A stretch of DNA of 64,000 bases from Fidelibacterota bacterium. GTDB lineage: Bacteria; Fidelibacterota; Marinisomatia; Marinisomatales; TCS55. The position numbers and the translations under genes were made by a program. Below are positions 43,171 through 54,063 of the stretch, one piece after another; position 1 is the first letter of the stretch, and each line of letters opens with the position of its first letter. The notes below the pieces were generated by a model. It made no database searches. It had not been told where the DNA came from and saw nothing but the letters and a program-made list of their open reading frames with translations. The stretch covers positions 1 to 64,000 of the forward strand of contig JACNKN010000044.1 in the NCBI GenBank assembly GCA_014382015.1. The letters run 5' to 3'.

Positions 43171-45216
43171 TTACCGTATCACGGCAAGTTTACCGGTGGT
43201 TTCACCGACTTTCCAAAAATAAACGCCTGTGGAAACCTGATTTCGGGTTCGGGACAATAAGTTCCAATCCCAGGATCCACTCGAAGTGATTGCATCTGAC
43301 TCATAAACCAGGTTCCCGGTTACATCATAGATTTTAACAATGTCACCTGATTTTACGTTGTAAAACCGCATGAAATAACCTGATGGATTATCGGCACCAT
43401 GATATTTGGCCATGATGGATAATTTCCATGGATTTGGAGATACAAAAATAGATGTTGTTTCTTTATCATCCAGATCTTTGTAAGTCAATGTTTCCAGTGA
43501 AACCACAGTTGCCGGCGGTGCGGTGGAAATCATATTCCCACTGCCATCCGGCGCGGCTACCATTGGGTAGCACATTGTGTAATAACTTTCCAACGATGGA
43601 ACCGTTCCGTGGTTTGCGCTGGAACCACCTTTATCATACGCAGCGACATAATACCAATACATCAATCCAATAGCTACCTTTGTATCCGTATACATATAGG
43701 TATCGCCCATTTTCATGAAACCGTCAACCATTGCGAAACTTCCATCAGTATATGGAATATCAGCAAGCATTTTATATGGTCCCGCAGCATGGCCAGGAAA
43801 ATCTGTTCCATTCGCTAATGCTTCTGAATCTTCTGCCGTTACACCTTCTGCTGCGAAAAGATCTGCTGTGCTGCTGGCAGGTGCTGCGACCGTCCGGTAA
43901 ACCCGGAACCCGGCGAAATCGGCTGACCCAATATCTGGGTCCACTGCGGCCAACTGTGCTGCCGTATAGGCCCAATCAACCTGGACTGCCCCTACAGGGG
44001 TTGTGGATACTTTAGTCACGGATGGCGCAGATGGTGGTTTCGGCAGATTGTAATTCCAATCATAAGCCTGTTTAGCTGCTGCAGCTGCATTACGCACATT
44101 ATCCATTCCGGATCCAGCAATGACTGCAAAGGTCAGTTTAACTGTATCCCCTGCGGCTAAGGTAAATGGACCATAGGCCTGTAAATAACGCATATCCATT
44201 GGACTGGGATTCACGGCCTTTTTATCACCGCCGGAAAAGCCCAGGCTTGCCATGGCATGGCGTGCAGAAGCTGTCTGAGGATCTTCATCTCCCGTCCACC
44301 ACATATGGGTCACATCGGTTGGGGTGAGGGCATCATGGTTTTTACCATTCAGATTCACCGCAACCTGGCCGATTCGTACATTGCGATAATCTCTTCCGTC
44401 ATCGTCAATACCAAAATCGTTTGCCGCTGATGCTTCCCGATCTCCATCTATAAAATGGGTTGCCATAGATACATCATCGTAATCAACCTGATCATCGGTC
44501 CAGAAAGGAAAATCCCAATCGGGGAAGGGCACGTTCCATGCAGCATCGTGATCTGCTTTACCGCCCAAAATTAATTCTGTCACATCAGCAGTCCCTGTAT
44601 TTATAAGTAAAACATCCTCCAAAACAAAGTCATTAAAATCAAAATCGGTCGTTGGAGCACCCACTTTAAAATAATGGTTTTTGGTTCCGGGAAAACTCCA
44701 AGATCGTCGCGTTGCCTGGACTGTAACGCTCATATCCTTAATGGTCCATTCGGTTGTACTTACCCAGGGTTCTTTGTTATAGTCACTATCAGTTCCGGCC
44801 CAGCCCATAGAGGTTGCGCCCGGTTCAGTCCCTCTCGTGACAACATATTCACCTGTGGTTCCTTCTACAAATTCACCACCGACTTTCCCAACAATCCAAT
44901 AGCCTGCACGACAATTGTAGTTGAGGAACCCTTTACCGCCTTCCGTGGTAAAACAACCGGGATAAACCCAGCCGGGGATAATGGCAGAACAAGTCTGATC
45001 GCCGGTATTCCCGAAAGAATCCCATCCCATCCATAGGTTATTGTTTGTATGGAAAACATATGTTTGATCCAAGACAGGTGAAAACTCCTTAAAGAGTATC
45101 CCTTGCTTGAGTTTCAAAATATCCAATTTATCTTTTGCGCCCAATTCAGCTACTAAGCCAAACATCAATATGCCTGCTATAGCCACTCGGGAGATTTGAT
45201 TTATCATTTTTTTCAT
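43171..45216 (-). CDS. Secreted protein with FlgD-Ig / type IX sorting-like C-terminus
   Basis: A 681-aa exported protein. The N-terminus is a signal peptide ending L-V-A-E-L-G-A. The body is rich in Asp, Gly and aromatic residues, with a fibronectin-like part near residue 400 (A-P-S-V-T-K-V-S-T-T-P). The C-terminal 90 residues read V-S-P-N-P-W-K, then I-Y-D-V-T-G-N-L-V-Y-E and G-V-Y-F-W-K-V, the pattern of FlgD-Ig-like and type A sorting domains. It is encoded between the TonB receptor and the PorV-like gene, so it may be a surface partner of the receptor. No enzyme domain is recognised. Confidence 0.78.
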   Translation of the reverse strand: MKKMINQISRVAIAGILMFGLVAELGAKDKLDILKLKQGILFKEFSPVLDQTYVFHTNNNLWMGWDSFGNTGDQTCSAIIPGWVYPGCFTTEGGKGFLNYNCRAGYWIVGKVGGEFVEGTTGEYVVTRGTEPGATSMGWAGTDSDYNKEPWVSTTEWTIKDMSVTVQATRRSWSFPGTKNHYFKVGAPTTDFDFNDFVLEDVLLINTGTADVTELILGGKADHDAAWNVPFPDWDFPFWTDDQVDYDDVSMATHFIDGDREASAANDFGIDDDGRDYRNVRIGQVAVNLNGKNHDALTPTDVTHMWWTGDEDPQTASARHAMASLGFSGGDKKAVNPSPMDMRYLQAYGPFTLAAGDTVKLTFAVIAGSGMDNVRNAAAAAKQAYDWNYNLPKPPSAPSVTKVSTTPVGAVQVDWAYTAAQLAAVDPDIGSADFAGFRVYRTVAAPASSTADLFAAEGVTAEDSEALANGTDFPGHAAGPYKMLADIPYTDGSFAMVDGFMKMGDTYMYTDTKVAIGLMYWYYVAAYDKGGSSANHGTVPSLESYYTMCYPMVAAPDGSGNMISTAPPATVVSLETLTYKDLDDKETTSIFVSPNPWKLSIMAKYHGADNPSGYFMRFYNVKSGDIVKIYDVTGNLVYESDAITSSGSWDWNLLSRTRNQVSTGVYFWKVGETTGKLAVIR

Positions 45217-45240
45217 TATTAATTCTCCTATTTGCTTGAC

Positions 45241-48087
45241 TTAATAGTTTATGGAAACGCCAAAATGGAACGTCATGGGAACGCCATAGGCCAGCAGGTT
45301 ATTTCGAGGACCACCTGCAACATTATAATAAGCAGAACCTGTATCGAAATAGGAAGCTGGGTCCGCAATGGCCACTACATTTGTTCGATTCAGTACATTT
45401 TCAATTAAGAAAAAGACCGTTGGTTTTACGGTTCCTAAATTTAGTGTTGCATCGATACGGGCGTTTACATCAATCGTCATGGGTGCCCGTTCCTTTAATG
45501 CCGCTCCGGCAGCACCGGCTCTGGCAGATAAGGGTAATCCGCTCTGAGCATTGAAGGTAAAGTTTCCGCCAATCCGATTAATCATTCCACTCACTGACGT
45601 ATGGTAGTCCACATATCCGTTAATCACGTGTGGTCTATGCCAATCCAGCGTAGTCATAGTCATGATACCGCCTCTACTTCCGCTTGCCTGGTTTACATTT
45701 CCTGCGCCCTGGTTCATTTTATCCGATGCGGTTCCTTTTGCAATTGAGTAGGTGTAAGAAGCCCGGCCTGTTAACCCGGAAGCGCCCGTTTTGGATAGGC
45801 TCATTTCCAAACCTTTTACATTCCCAAAGTGATCACTGGTTTTGTAAATATAATGGGTGGCTTGATAGGCATCATCCGTGGTCCATCCACCGGGATTATC
45901 ATAGCCTTTTCCATCGTCCACATAGGGAAGATTGGTGACTTCCTGAGCCGCCACCAAGTTTGAAATATCCTTGTAATACCCGGCTACATCCAGCTTGAGA
46001 CTAGGTGTAAGACTATATTGGAGTCCCATTTCATAAATATTCGTTTCCATGGGATCCAGGTTTGGATTACCAATGTAAACAAAATATCCGGATTCAGTTC
46101 CGCCATCCATCTGCACCATATAATTTTCCAGCAGATCATAAAATGTAGGCCGTTGGAAAAATGTGCCATAGGCATAACGAAAAGCCATATTATCACCCAC
46201 GGGGAATGATAGTCCTAAACGGGGGCTGAGTTTGGTTTTCATTTCGGTGGCACGACGCTGGGTGGGGTCGAATGGATTAATATTGGTATCTTCCCACATC
46301 CTTTTGCCATCCTTACCAATGTCCCAAACACCTTTATCTGTGCCCGCATTAAAACCATCAAAACGGAAACCAACATTCACAATCATATCATTGAATTCCA
46401 TTTGATCTTGAACGAAGGCAACAATTTCAGTTGGAGTTACATTTTGAATATTCTGGGATTGAATTCGTGGATTTTCGTCGGAATAACCTACCGTTCTGCC
46501 AAACCATGCATCACTCCCCTGGCGATCGATGGAATAGCTGCGGTATTCAACCCCTGCCTTTAATAAATTGCGAGAATTCATCTGGCTGGTTCCGAAAAGT
46601 CCGAAAGTCATATGAGATTGTTTTGCGTCAAAATAATGACCATAAACATTCGACAGTCCAAACCAGGCATTGCTATGCTGGGTATCACTGAGAACTTTCG
46701 TATGGTTCGGTCCATCTGCACCACTGTATTGCCCCCCATCGGGCGTTACGGTTTTTACATTCACAAAATCAATGAATTTACCGTCAGATGTCTTGGCACC
46801 ATCGGTTTGATATTTTGAAAGATTATCCACACGCACTGTAATATTTGTATTTGGCGAAACAACATAATTGGCTGTTAAACCAAATTGAGTAGTGGATTCT
46901 TCTGTCTTGGGATATTGACCCAGGGCATATTTCCAATCCCAAATCATTTGTTCTCCTGCAGCACCTTGAACTTTCATGCCGTCATAAGTAGGATCATAAA
47001 AAGAATTCTTTGTATGATTCATAAATTCAAGACCTAACTTCAGATTTCCCATAGCCTGATAGTTAAATTTTCCTTGAATACTTTGATAATCTTCCGCAAG
47101 TCCCGGGAGGCGGCCTGGGTCATTGTACATTCTTGCTGTTATCACAATACCCATTTTTTCTGCACCAAATCCTGCACTGATATCTGTAATGGTTTTATTA
47201 CCACCAAAACTGGTTTTTGTATAATCAGATCCTTCTGATGCAGCGACCGGGTTTTCACCTTCTACATTTTTAAAAACGCTTTCATCCAATTCCCCATAAA
47301 CATCCCAGCCATCAAAGCCAACCTTGCTTGCATCTTTTGATCCGATCGATCCCTTAAAATAGGGTTGTCCGAGAGATGTCCGATATGACACAGTGGCGTG
47401 AACACCATCATCTGCATCTTTCATGATCTGGTTGAAAAGTCCGGACATAGCCTGCCCGTATTCAGCATTAAACGTACCTGTAATGACCTGAAGTTCTTTA
47501 ATCATTGAGGGATTAACCGGGATTGCATTCCCGCCCATAATGGGGTTAACCACCGATGCACCATCAACTAAATACATTTCTTCACCGGTTCTTCCACCAC
47601 GGAGGTGAATATCGCCCCCTTGTTCCGTAACGCCTGGTAATGTTTTTACTACATCATTGATGGTGGCAACGGCTAAATCCGTAGCCAAGTTTCCAGCAAC
47701 AATATGTTTGGATGAGGTGAGTGTATTTTCTATCGCCGGTCGCTCCGCGGTCACCTGAACACCTGACATCTGAACAGCTTCGGTTTGAAGTGTTGCACTC
47801 AGGGGTGTGGTTACATCCGCATTGACACCTACACCTGAAACAGAATGCTTGGCATAGCCAATCATTGAAAATTCCACGTTATAGGATCCGGGATCGATAT
47901 TAATGATGAAATATTCACCATTTTCATCGGTTGATGCACCAAGGTTGGTGCCTTTAATCAAGACGTTACAGCCAATGAGAGGCTGTCCGTCAGAATCTGT
48001 TACGCGTCCTGCGATTTTACCGGTCACACCAGCAAACAGAAATCCGATGAGAGAGATTAATAATAGGGGAATACGTACTAAGCGCAT
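45241..48087 (-). CDS. TonB-dependent receptor with CarboxypepD-like N-terminal domain
   Basis: A 948-aa outer-membrane receptor. A signal peptide is followed by a carboxypeptidase-regulatory-like domain (G-K-I-A-G-R-V-T-D...G-C-N-V-L-I-K-G-T) at about 22-105. The plug domain (H-L-R-G-G-R-T-G-E-E-M-Y-L-V-D-G) lies at about 155-240, and the rest is a 22-strand barrel ending F-H-F-G-V-S-I-N-Y with an aromatic last residue. It imports a large substrate at the expense of the proton-motive force. No SusD-like gene follows; instead a type IX-like secreted protein and PorV-like gene do. The long upstream region carries the operon promoter. Confidence 0.9.
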   Translation of the reverse strand: MRLVRIPLLLISLIGFLFAGVTGKIAGRVTDSDGQPLIGCNVLIKGTNLGASTDENGEYFIINIDPGSYNVEFSMIGYAKHSVSGVGVNADVTTPLSATLQTEAVQMSGVQVTAERPAIENTLTSSKHIVAGNLATDLAVATINDVVKTLPGVTEQGGDIHLRGGRTGEEMYLVDGASVVNPIMGGNAIPVNPSMIKELQVITGTFNAEYGQAMSGLFNQIMKDADDGVHATVSYRTSLGQPYFKGSIGSKDASKVGFDGWDVYGELDESVFKNVEGENPVAASEGSDYTKTSFGGNKTITDISAGFGAEKMGIVITARMYNDPGRLPGLAEDYQSIQGKFNYQAMGNLKLGLEFMNHTKNSFYDPTYDGMKVQGAAGEQMIWDWKYALGQYPKTEESTTQFGLTANYVVSPNTNITVRVDNLSKYQTDGAKTSDGKFIDFVNVKTVTPDGGQYSGADGPNHTKVLSDTQHSNAWFGLSNVYGHYFDAKQSHMTFGLFGTSQMNSRNLLKAGVEYRSYSIDRQGSDAWFGRTVGYSDENPRIQSQNIQNVTPTEIVAFVQDQMEFNDMIVNVGFRFDGFNAGTDKGVWDIGKDGKRMWEDTNINPFDPTQRRATEMKTKLSPRLGLSFPVGDNMAFRYAYGTFFQRPTFYDLLENYMVQMDGGTESGYFVYIGNPNLDPMETNIYEMGLQYSLTPSLKLDVAGYYKDISNLVAAQEVTNLPYVDDGKGYDNPGGWTTDDAYQATHYIYKTSDHFGNVKGLEMSLSKTGASGLTGRASYTYSIAKGTASDKMNQGAGNVNQASGSRGGIMTMTTLDWHRPHVINGYVDYHTSVSGMINRIGGNFTFNAQSGLPLSARAGAAGAALKERAPMTIDVNARIDATLNLGTVKPTVFFLIENVLNRTNVVAIADPASYFDTGSAYYNVAGGPRNNLLAYGVPMTFHFGVSINY

Positions 48088-48557
48088 ATCATGCCCTCCT
48101 TGATTTTGTTTAACACTCTGCCGGTATGCTACTTCTCCCCGACAAAGGCGATTTCCTCACTTACCGCTATATATATAGCGCAAAAGTCTCCGGAAGTTCT
48201 TACATCATTTGATCATTGTCAATAGAAAATAAAAATGTAAAATTCAGGTTGTCAAATTATATTTTAACTGTGATTGTATTCCTTGAGAAACTGAAATTAT
48301 ATTTCTCACCCTAAATTATTTATGGATGCAACCGTTTATACGTCCTTAATTTAATATCATATTTTAATCCAATTTATTTAACCTGACTAATTCACTAGCC
48401 CAATAAAAACACTAAATACACAAAAAAATTTATTCTCGGGAAAAAATGGAAAAATGATAAAAAGATTCATCAATTTATTCATGATTCAGTGAGAATAAAC
48501 TTTTTCGTGTGTTCAGTGGTGAATAATATAGGTTAATAGAATCATAAAGAAAATCCA
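48088..48557. other. Divergent promoter region, TonB receptor / gcvP, with 16-bp palindrome
   Basis: This is a 470-base A/T-rich non-coding region between two divergent genes. At 48165-48180 lies CGCTATATATATAGCG, a perfect 16-bp palindrome 78 bases from the TonB receptor start. It is either a regulator site or a simple TA-rich element. The gcvP side contains long A and T runs but no glycine-riboswitch tandem aptamer that I can fold. No open frame is convincing. Confidence 0.5.
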
Positions 48558-51386
48558 TTGTCAAAAGATATAACTCAAGATTTTTCACGTCGGCATATTG
48601 GCCCCAATCCCAGAGAGCAGCAGGAAATGCTTTCCCAATTGGGATTTAAATCCATTCAAGCGTTAATTGACAAAACACTTCCTAAAGCAATTCAGGTAAA
48701 ATCCGAACTCAATATCGGAGAAGGATTGGATGAATTTGCGCTCTTGAAAAGAATCAAAGGTATTGCATCCAAAAATATAGTCGCCCGATCTTACATCGGG
48801 CTGGGGTATTATGGCACGATTACACCTCCGGTCATTCAGCGCAATATTTTAGAGAAACCTGGCTGGTATACGGCTTATACTCCCTATCAGGCTGAAATAT
48901 CCCAGGGGCGTTTGGAGGCGCTTGTTAATTTTCAAACCATGGTGATAGATATGACCGGCATGGATATTTCCAATGCCTCACTCCTGGATGAAGCCACCGC
49001 TGCGGCAGAAGCCATGATTATGCTTTTTCATTCCGCCCGAAAAAGAAATCGATTTCTTGTGGCAGATAATTGCCATCCCCAAACCATTGATGTCCTGAAA
49101 ACACGTGCCCATCCAATCGGCATAGAACTATCAGTCCAACCTTCAGACGATTTTGAATTTAGCGATGATATTTTTGGTGCTTTAATTCAGTACCCTGCCA
49201 CGGATGGAAAAGTAGTTGACTATTCTACCCTATGCCAAAAAGCCCAGGACCATGATGTTAAGATTGCGATTGCCACAGATTTACTGAGTTTAGCCATACT
49301 CCCCTCACCGGGAGATTTGGGCGCAGATGTGGCTATTGGGAGTTCCCAACGATTTGGCGTTCCCATGGGATTTGGAGGACCCCACGCTGCTTTCATGGCA
49401 GCAAAAGAAAAATATAAACGCAAAATGCCTGGACGAATCATTGGTGTGTCGGTAGATCGTCATGGGAATCCTGCCTATCGCATGGCACTCCAGACCCGGG
49501 AACAGCATATTCGCCGGGATCGGGCCACATCCAATATATGTACGTCCCAGGTTTTATTGGCCGTTATGGCTGGGATGTATGCCGTATATCATGGGGCAGA
49601 AGGCATTCGAGCGATCGCCAATCGAATTCATGGTAAAACAAAAGATTTAGCCACAGCACTCTCGGCTGGTGGTTATCACATTATTCATAACCAATTTTTT
49701 GATACAATTAGAATACGCCTGAATGATATATCCACTGATGAAATAAAAAAACAGGCGGAAGTTATGAATATGAATTTCCGTTACTATGGTAATGGAGATG
49801 TGGGAATTTCTCTGGATGAAACAGTCTCTCCCGGTGATATATCTAATATCCTTACAGTTTTCGATGCTAAAAAATCAAGTAGGGTTAATGGATTTGATTT
49901 ACACCTTGAGCGGACAACAGATTACCTGACCCATTTAACATTTAACAACTATCATACCGAAACCGAAATGATGCGATATCTCCATCGGCTGGAGACCAAA
50001 GATTTAACCCTGAATACCAGTATGATTTCTTTGGGTTCATGCACCATGAAGCTCAATGCTGCTGTAGAGATGATGCCTATTACCTGGCCGGAGTTTGCCT
50101 TTATCCATCCTTATGCACCGGCGAATCAAACAAAGGGATATGCAGAATTAGCCAAAACACTCTCGGACTGGCTCATGGATATAACCGGACTTCAGGGATG
50201 TTCGCTCCAACCCAATTCCGGTGCACAAGGTGAATATGCAGGGTTGTTAGTTATCCGTGCTTTTCATTTAGACAATGGGGATAATCAAAGAAATATTTGT
50301 CTTATTCCTGCATCTGCTCATGGAACAAACCCTGCAAGTGCCATTATGTGCGGTATGAAAGTTGTGGTGGTTCAATGTGATGATAATGGCAATATTGATA
50401 TAGAAGATTTAAAAGCCAAAGCAGAACAGCATAAAGAAACACTTGCGGCGATTATGATTACCTATCCTTCTACCCATGGTGTATTTGAAGAAGCAATCGG
50501 AGATATTTGTAATATTGTTCACGAAAATGGAGGACAGGTATATTTGGATGGTGCCAATATGAATGCCATGGTTGGGCTGGCGCGGATTGGTGAATTTGGC
50601 GCAGATGTTTGTCATATTAATCTCCACAAAACATTTGCCATTCCCCATGGGGGAGGCGGTCCGGGGATGGGGCCCATTTGTGTGGCCGATCACTTAATTC
50701 CATTTCTGCCGGGACATCCGATTTTAAGTAATAGTGAAAAAGCAATTCATGCTGTTTCTGCCGCACCATTGGGCAGTGCCGGCATCCTGCCAATCTCCTG
50801 GGCCTATATTGCCTTGCTCGGGGATGATGGACTCAAAGCATCTACAGAAATCGCCATTTTAAATGCCAATTATATGGCCCATAAATTACAGAATCATTTC
50901 CCCATACTATATCGTGGGACTCAAGGATATTCTGCTCATGAATTCATCCTGGATTTGCGTCCCATCAAAAAAGAGTCTGGTATTTCTGATGAAGATGTGG
51001 CTAAACGATTAATTGATTTTGGTTACCACGCACCTACCATGTCATTCCCTGTACCGGGGACACTTATGATTGAACCAACCGAAAGTGAATCAATGACAGA
51101 AATGGATCGTTTTTGCCATGCCATGGTTGTAATTAAAAATGAAATTTATGATATAATTACTGGAAAAATGGATGCGAAAAACAATCCTCTAAAAAATGCA
51201 CCGCATACAGCCTATGATGTCACATCCAAAGAATGGGATCACCCATATTCAAGACAAAAAGCCGCTTATCCAGCCCCATGGCTAAGAGAACATAAATATT
51301 GGCCAACCGTAGGAAGAGTTGATAATGCCCATGGCGATAGGAATCTTTTTTGCACATGTCCGCCGATTGAAGAATATAATAAATAG
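48558..51386 (+). CDS. gcvP: Glycine dehydrogenase (decarboxylating), P-protein
   Basis: A full-length single-chain P-protein (942 aa) of the glycine cleavage system, which decarboxylates glycine with PLP and passes the aminomethyl group to H-protein. The N-terminus R-R-H-I-G-P is typical. The PLP Lys is in [16 protein letters not shown] at about residue 696, and [10 protein letters not shown] and P-S-T-H-G-V-F-E are present. The start is TTG at 48558; no better start is in frame. The H, T and L genes are not next to it. The GcvT-like gene at 12919 is not a good candidate partner. Confidence 0.93.
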   Translation: MSKDITQDFSRRHIGPNPREQQEMLSQLGFKSIQALIDKTLPKAIQVKSELNIGEGLDEFALLKRIKGIASKNIVARSYIGLGYYGTITPPVIQRNILEKPGWYTAYTPYQAEISQGRLEALVNFQTMVIDMTGMDISNASLLDEATAAAEAMIMLFHSARKRNRFLVADNCHPQTIDVLKTRAHPIGIELSVQPSDDFEFSDDIFGALIQYPATDGKVVDYSTLCQKAQDHDVKIAIATDLLSLAILPSPGDLGADVAIGSSQRFGVPMGFGGPHAAFMAAKEKYKRKMPGRIIGVSVDRHGNPAYRMALQTREQHIRRDRATSNICTSQVLLAVMAGMYAVYHGAEGIRAIANRIHGKTKDLATALSAGGYHIIHNQFFDTIRIRLNDISTDEIKKQAEVMNMNFRYYGNGDVGISLDETVSPGDISNILTVFDAKKSSRVNGFDLHLERTTDYLTHLTFNNYHTETEMMRYLHRLETKDLTLNTSMISLGSCTMKLNAAVEMMPITWPEFAFIHPYAPANQTKGYAELAKTLSDWLMDITGLQGCSLQPNSGAQGEYAGLLVIRAFHLDNGDNQRNICLIPASAHGTNPASAIMCGMKVVVVQCDDNGNIDIEDLKAKAEQHKETLAAIMITYPSTHGVFEEAIGDICNIVHENGGQVYLDGANMNAMVGLARIGEFGADVCHINLHKTFAIPHGGGGPGMGPICVADHLIPFLPGHPILSNSEKAIHAVSAAPLGSAGILPISWAYIALLGDDGLKASTEIAILNANYMAHKLQNHFPILYRGTQGYSAHEFILDLRPIKKESGISDEDVAKRLIDFGYHAPTMSFPVPGTLMIEPTESESMTEMDRFCHAMVVIKNEIYDIITGKMDAKNNPLKNAPHTAYDVTSKEWDHPYSRQKAAYPAPWLREHKYWPTVGRVDNAHGDRNLFCTCPPIEEYNK

Positions 51387-51390
51387 TTCT

Positions 51391-51415
51391 TTTTTTAATC
51401 GATTTGATTAAAAAA
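51391..51415 (+). terminator. Weak A/T-rich hairpin after gcvP
   Basis: TTTTTTAATC (51391-51400) can pair with GATTAAAAAA (51406-51415) around a 5-base loop, directly after the gcvP stop and 8 bases before yaaA. It has almost no G-C pairs, so termination would be weak, and gcvP and yaaA may be partly co-transcribed. Confidence 0.35.
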
Positions 51416-51422
51416 CAGTAAA

Positions 51423-52175
51423 ATGCTCGTTATTCTTTCTCCCTCAAAAACACAAAGTTTTTCAGCTTATTGTGCAAAGATTTCAACGAACCCACGGTTC
51501 AAAAACAAAACAAATGAAATTGTAACCGTATTAAAGAATTTGTCTCAAGATGAATTAACTGGATTTATGTCTGTCAGTCAAAAATTGGGTGCAGAATCCT
51601 ATAAAAATATTCAGCAATTCCAACACAACCCTTCAGTCGAAACTACCAAGCAAGCCATTTTTGCCTATACGGGAGAAGTTTTTAGCAAAATAAATGCACA
51701 ATTTTTTAATGACCATGAATTAAACTTTTGCCAATCCCATTTTCGAATTTTATCTGGACTATATGGAATATTGAGACCTTTTGACCTCATCCAGCCTTAT
51801 CGATTAGAAATGGCTTCGAAATTGAATATAAGAAATACAAACACATTGACACAATTTTGGAAAAATGACATAACCGATTCCTTAAACAAGGATGAGATGA
51901 ATGTAATAATCAATCTTGCTTCTAAAGAATATGTAAAACCAATTCGATTGGATCAATTAAAAGCAAAGTTCATTTCGATTCAATTTAAAGAAAAAAAGAA
52001 TGACGAATTAAAAGTGATTGGGATTTTTGCGAAACAGGCCCGGGGTAGAATGATTCATTATATGGTAAAAAACCACCTGTACAACCCAGAACAATTAAAA
52101 GATTTTAAGACGGATGGGTACTTTTTTAATCCCTCTATTTCATCTGAATACAATTGGGTTTTCACACGAGGGTAG
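51423..52175 (+). CDS. yaaA: YaaA/DUF328-family peroxide-stress protein
   Basis: YaaA lowers free iron during hydrogen peroxide stress and has DNA-binding activity in E. coli. The 250-aa length is standard. Signatures are L-V-I-L-S-P-S-K-T-Q at the start, F-R-I-L-S-G-L-Y-G-I-L-R-P-F-D-L-I-Q-P-Y-R-L-E in the middle and K-Q-A-R-G-R-M-I-H-Y near the end. The 3' end overlaps the convergent ABC-F gene by 14 bases. Confidence 0.9.
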   Translation: MLVILSPSKTQSFSAYCAKISTNPRFKNKTNEIVTVLKNLSQDELTGFMSVSQKLGAESYKNIQQFQHNPSVETTKQAIFAYTGEVFSKINAQFFNDHELNFCQSHFRILSGLYGILRPFDLIQPYRLEMASKLNIRNTNTLTQFWKNDITDSLNKDEMNVIINLASKEYVKPIRLDQLKAKFISIQFKEKKNDELKVIGIFAKQARGRMIHYMVKNHLYNPEQLKDFKTDGYFFNPSISSEYNWVFTRG

Positions 52176-54030
52176 CGTTTAGTTTTTCCTGTTCTTCCAT
52201 TAATTCTAAATATTCAGTCTCTAAATCTGTCATGAGTCCCATCGATTTTTGCAATAATTCGTAATCATTTCCATTTGCTGGATCTTGAGTAATGGATCGC
52301 TGATTATCTAATTCAGATTCTATAGTTTTGAATCGCTTTTCAATCCCTGCCAGGCGGTTCCGGGTTTTCTTCCGTTCTTTATAATCAGATTTTCCCTTGG
52401 ATTCAACTTGTACTATTGTCGGTTCATCTAATTTTTCATTCTGCCTTTTCCAATCATAATAATCATAATTCCCTTCAAACACTCGAATGCCGCCACCGCC
52501 AACTTCGTAGGTGAGATTGGTAACATTATTCAAAAAGTGACGGTCATGAGATATACAAACAATAGCACCTGTAAACTGGACCAAAGCGCTTTCAACCACG
52601 TTCCTTGTTACCATATCTAAGTGGTTTGTAGGTTCATCTAATAAAAGTAAATGGGATGGTTCCACCAACATTCTCGCCAAGGCAACTCGCGCTTTCTCGC
52701 CTCCTGAAAGCACCTTCACATATTTTTCAATTTCATCTCCAGAAAACATGAAACTACCCAAATAAGTTCTCATCTCCGTTTCACTCCAGCCAGAGGTTAC
52801 TTTTTTTATGGATTCAAATACGGTTTCATTGGGGTCTAATGTTTCCAGTTGATGCTGTGCATAATAGGCGCTTTTTACACCTCTACCCACTCGAATTGCA
52901 CCGGTCGTGACTCGCTCTACATTAGCAAGCATTTTGAGTAATGTAGATTTTCCAGCACCGTTTTGACCCACCAATCCAATTTTCTGCCCCCGCTCTATCA
53001 ACATATCTAAATTATTGAACACTTCAATATCACCATAATGTTTGGTCACATTACGGAATGAAGCTACATTCAATGGAGGGCGGGTTGGTTGGGGCAGTTT
53101 CAAGTTCATTGTATGGATTTGCTCTGAGGGCGCTTCAATTTTTTCCAATTTATCCAACATTTTTACTCGACTTTGAACTTGGGTGGCTTTGGTGTTTTTT
53201 GACCGAAACCTTTCTATAAAACGCTCTGTATCTTTAATTTGTTTTTGCTGATTCTGATAAGCATTTTGATGTTGTTCCATACGCAATGCTTTTTCTTCTG
53301 TGTATTTTGAATAATTTCCGTGGTATAAAGTAATTTTTTTCAGATCAATTTCGAGGATATAGTTTATGGATCGATCTAAGAATGCGCGGTCGTGGCTGAT
53401 CATGACCAGACCTCCTTTCCATTCGGCTAAGAAAGATTCAAGCCAAATGGTCGCCTCAAGGTCTAAATGGTTTGTAGGTTCATCGAGGAAAAGAATTTCT
53501 GGTTCTTGTAAAAGAATAGAAGCCAGAGCCACCCGCATACGCCAACCACCACTAAAAACATCCATTGGTTCGGTGAATTTTTCATCAGAAAATCCGAGAC
53601 CACTCAGGATTTTTTTTGCTTTCTCTTCCAGTGACCATCCGCCTAATGCCTCGAATCGGTTTTGAACTTCACCCAATTGATTAACCAATTCCAGATTTTC
53701 ATGATCTTTTGAAATGGCTTCGGATAAAGTCAGGATTTTTCCTTCTAAATCAGTTACTTCCGGATAACCCGCCAAAACTTCTTCTATGATAGATCTTTCT
53801 GAACCAACCACAATATCTTGTGCCAAATAGCCTATAGTGATGGATTTATCTTTTTGAACATTCCCCGAGTCTGGTGTTTCCTTCCCCAACATGATACGAA
53901 GCAAGGTGGTTTTACCGGAACCGTTTGGACCCACAAGTCCGGCTCGCATACCCCGTTTTAAAAAAATATTCACATTTTTGAATAGATCCCCATCCGGGAA
54001 GGATTTAGATAGACTTTCGAGACGAATCAT
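52162..54030 (-). CDS. ABC-F family ATPase (ribosome-associated type)
   Basis: A soluble twin-ATPase protein of 622 aa without membrane domains. Walker A motifs G-P-N-G-S-G-K-T-T and G-Q-N-G-A-G-K-S-T, signatures F-S-G-G-W-R-M-R and L-S-G-G-E-K-A-R, and two L-L-F/L-D-E-P-T-N-H-L-D Walker B sites are present. A charged linker with F-I-E-R-F-R-S-K-N-T-K-A lies between the domains, as in ABC-F translation factors. The C-terminal 90 residues look like a coiled coil, as in Uup. Subgroup assignment (Uup or YdiF type) is open. It is a single gene converging on yaaA. Confidence 0.92.
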   Translation of the reverse strand: MIRLESLSKSFPDGDLFKNVNIFLKRGMRAGLVGPNGSGKTTLLRIMLGKETPDSGNVQKDKSITIGYLAQDIVVGSERSIIEEVLAGYPEVTDLEGKILTLSEAISKDHENLELVNQLGEVQNRFEALGGWSLEEKAKKILSGLGFSDEKFTEPMDVFSGGWRMRVALASILLQEPEILFLDEPTNHLDLEATIWLESFLAEWKGGLVMISHDRAFLDRSINYILEIDLKKITLYHGNYSKYTEEKALRMEQHQNAYQNQQKQIKDTERFIERFRSKNTKATQVQSRVKMLDKLEKIEAPSEQIHTMNLKLPQPTRPPLNVASFRNVTKHYGDIEVFNNLDMLIERGQKIGLVGQNGAGKSTLLKMLANVERVTTGAIRVGRGVKSAYYAQHQLETLDPNETVFESIKKVTSGWSETEMRTYLGSFMFSGDEIEKYVKVLSGGEKARVALARMLVEPSHLLLLDEPTNHLDMVTRNVVESALVQFTGAIVCISHDRHFLNNVTNLTYEVGGGGIRVFEGNYDYYDWKRQNEKLDEPTIVQVESKGKSDYKERKKTRNRLAGIEKRFKTIESELDNQRSITQDPANGNDYELLQKSMGLMTDLETEYLELMEEQEKLNATLV

Positions 54031-54063
54031 TAGATGATTTTCGACTTGTGCTTAATGGAATAA

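Noticed and set aside
48088-48557. Glycine riboswitch ahead of gcvP
   Set aside because: I could not find the tandem aptamer core or a downstream expression platform; the region is A/T-rich and unstructured.
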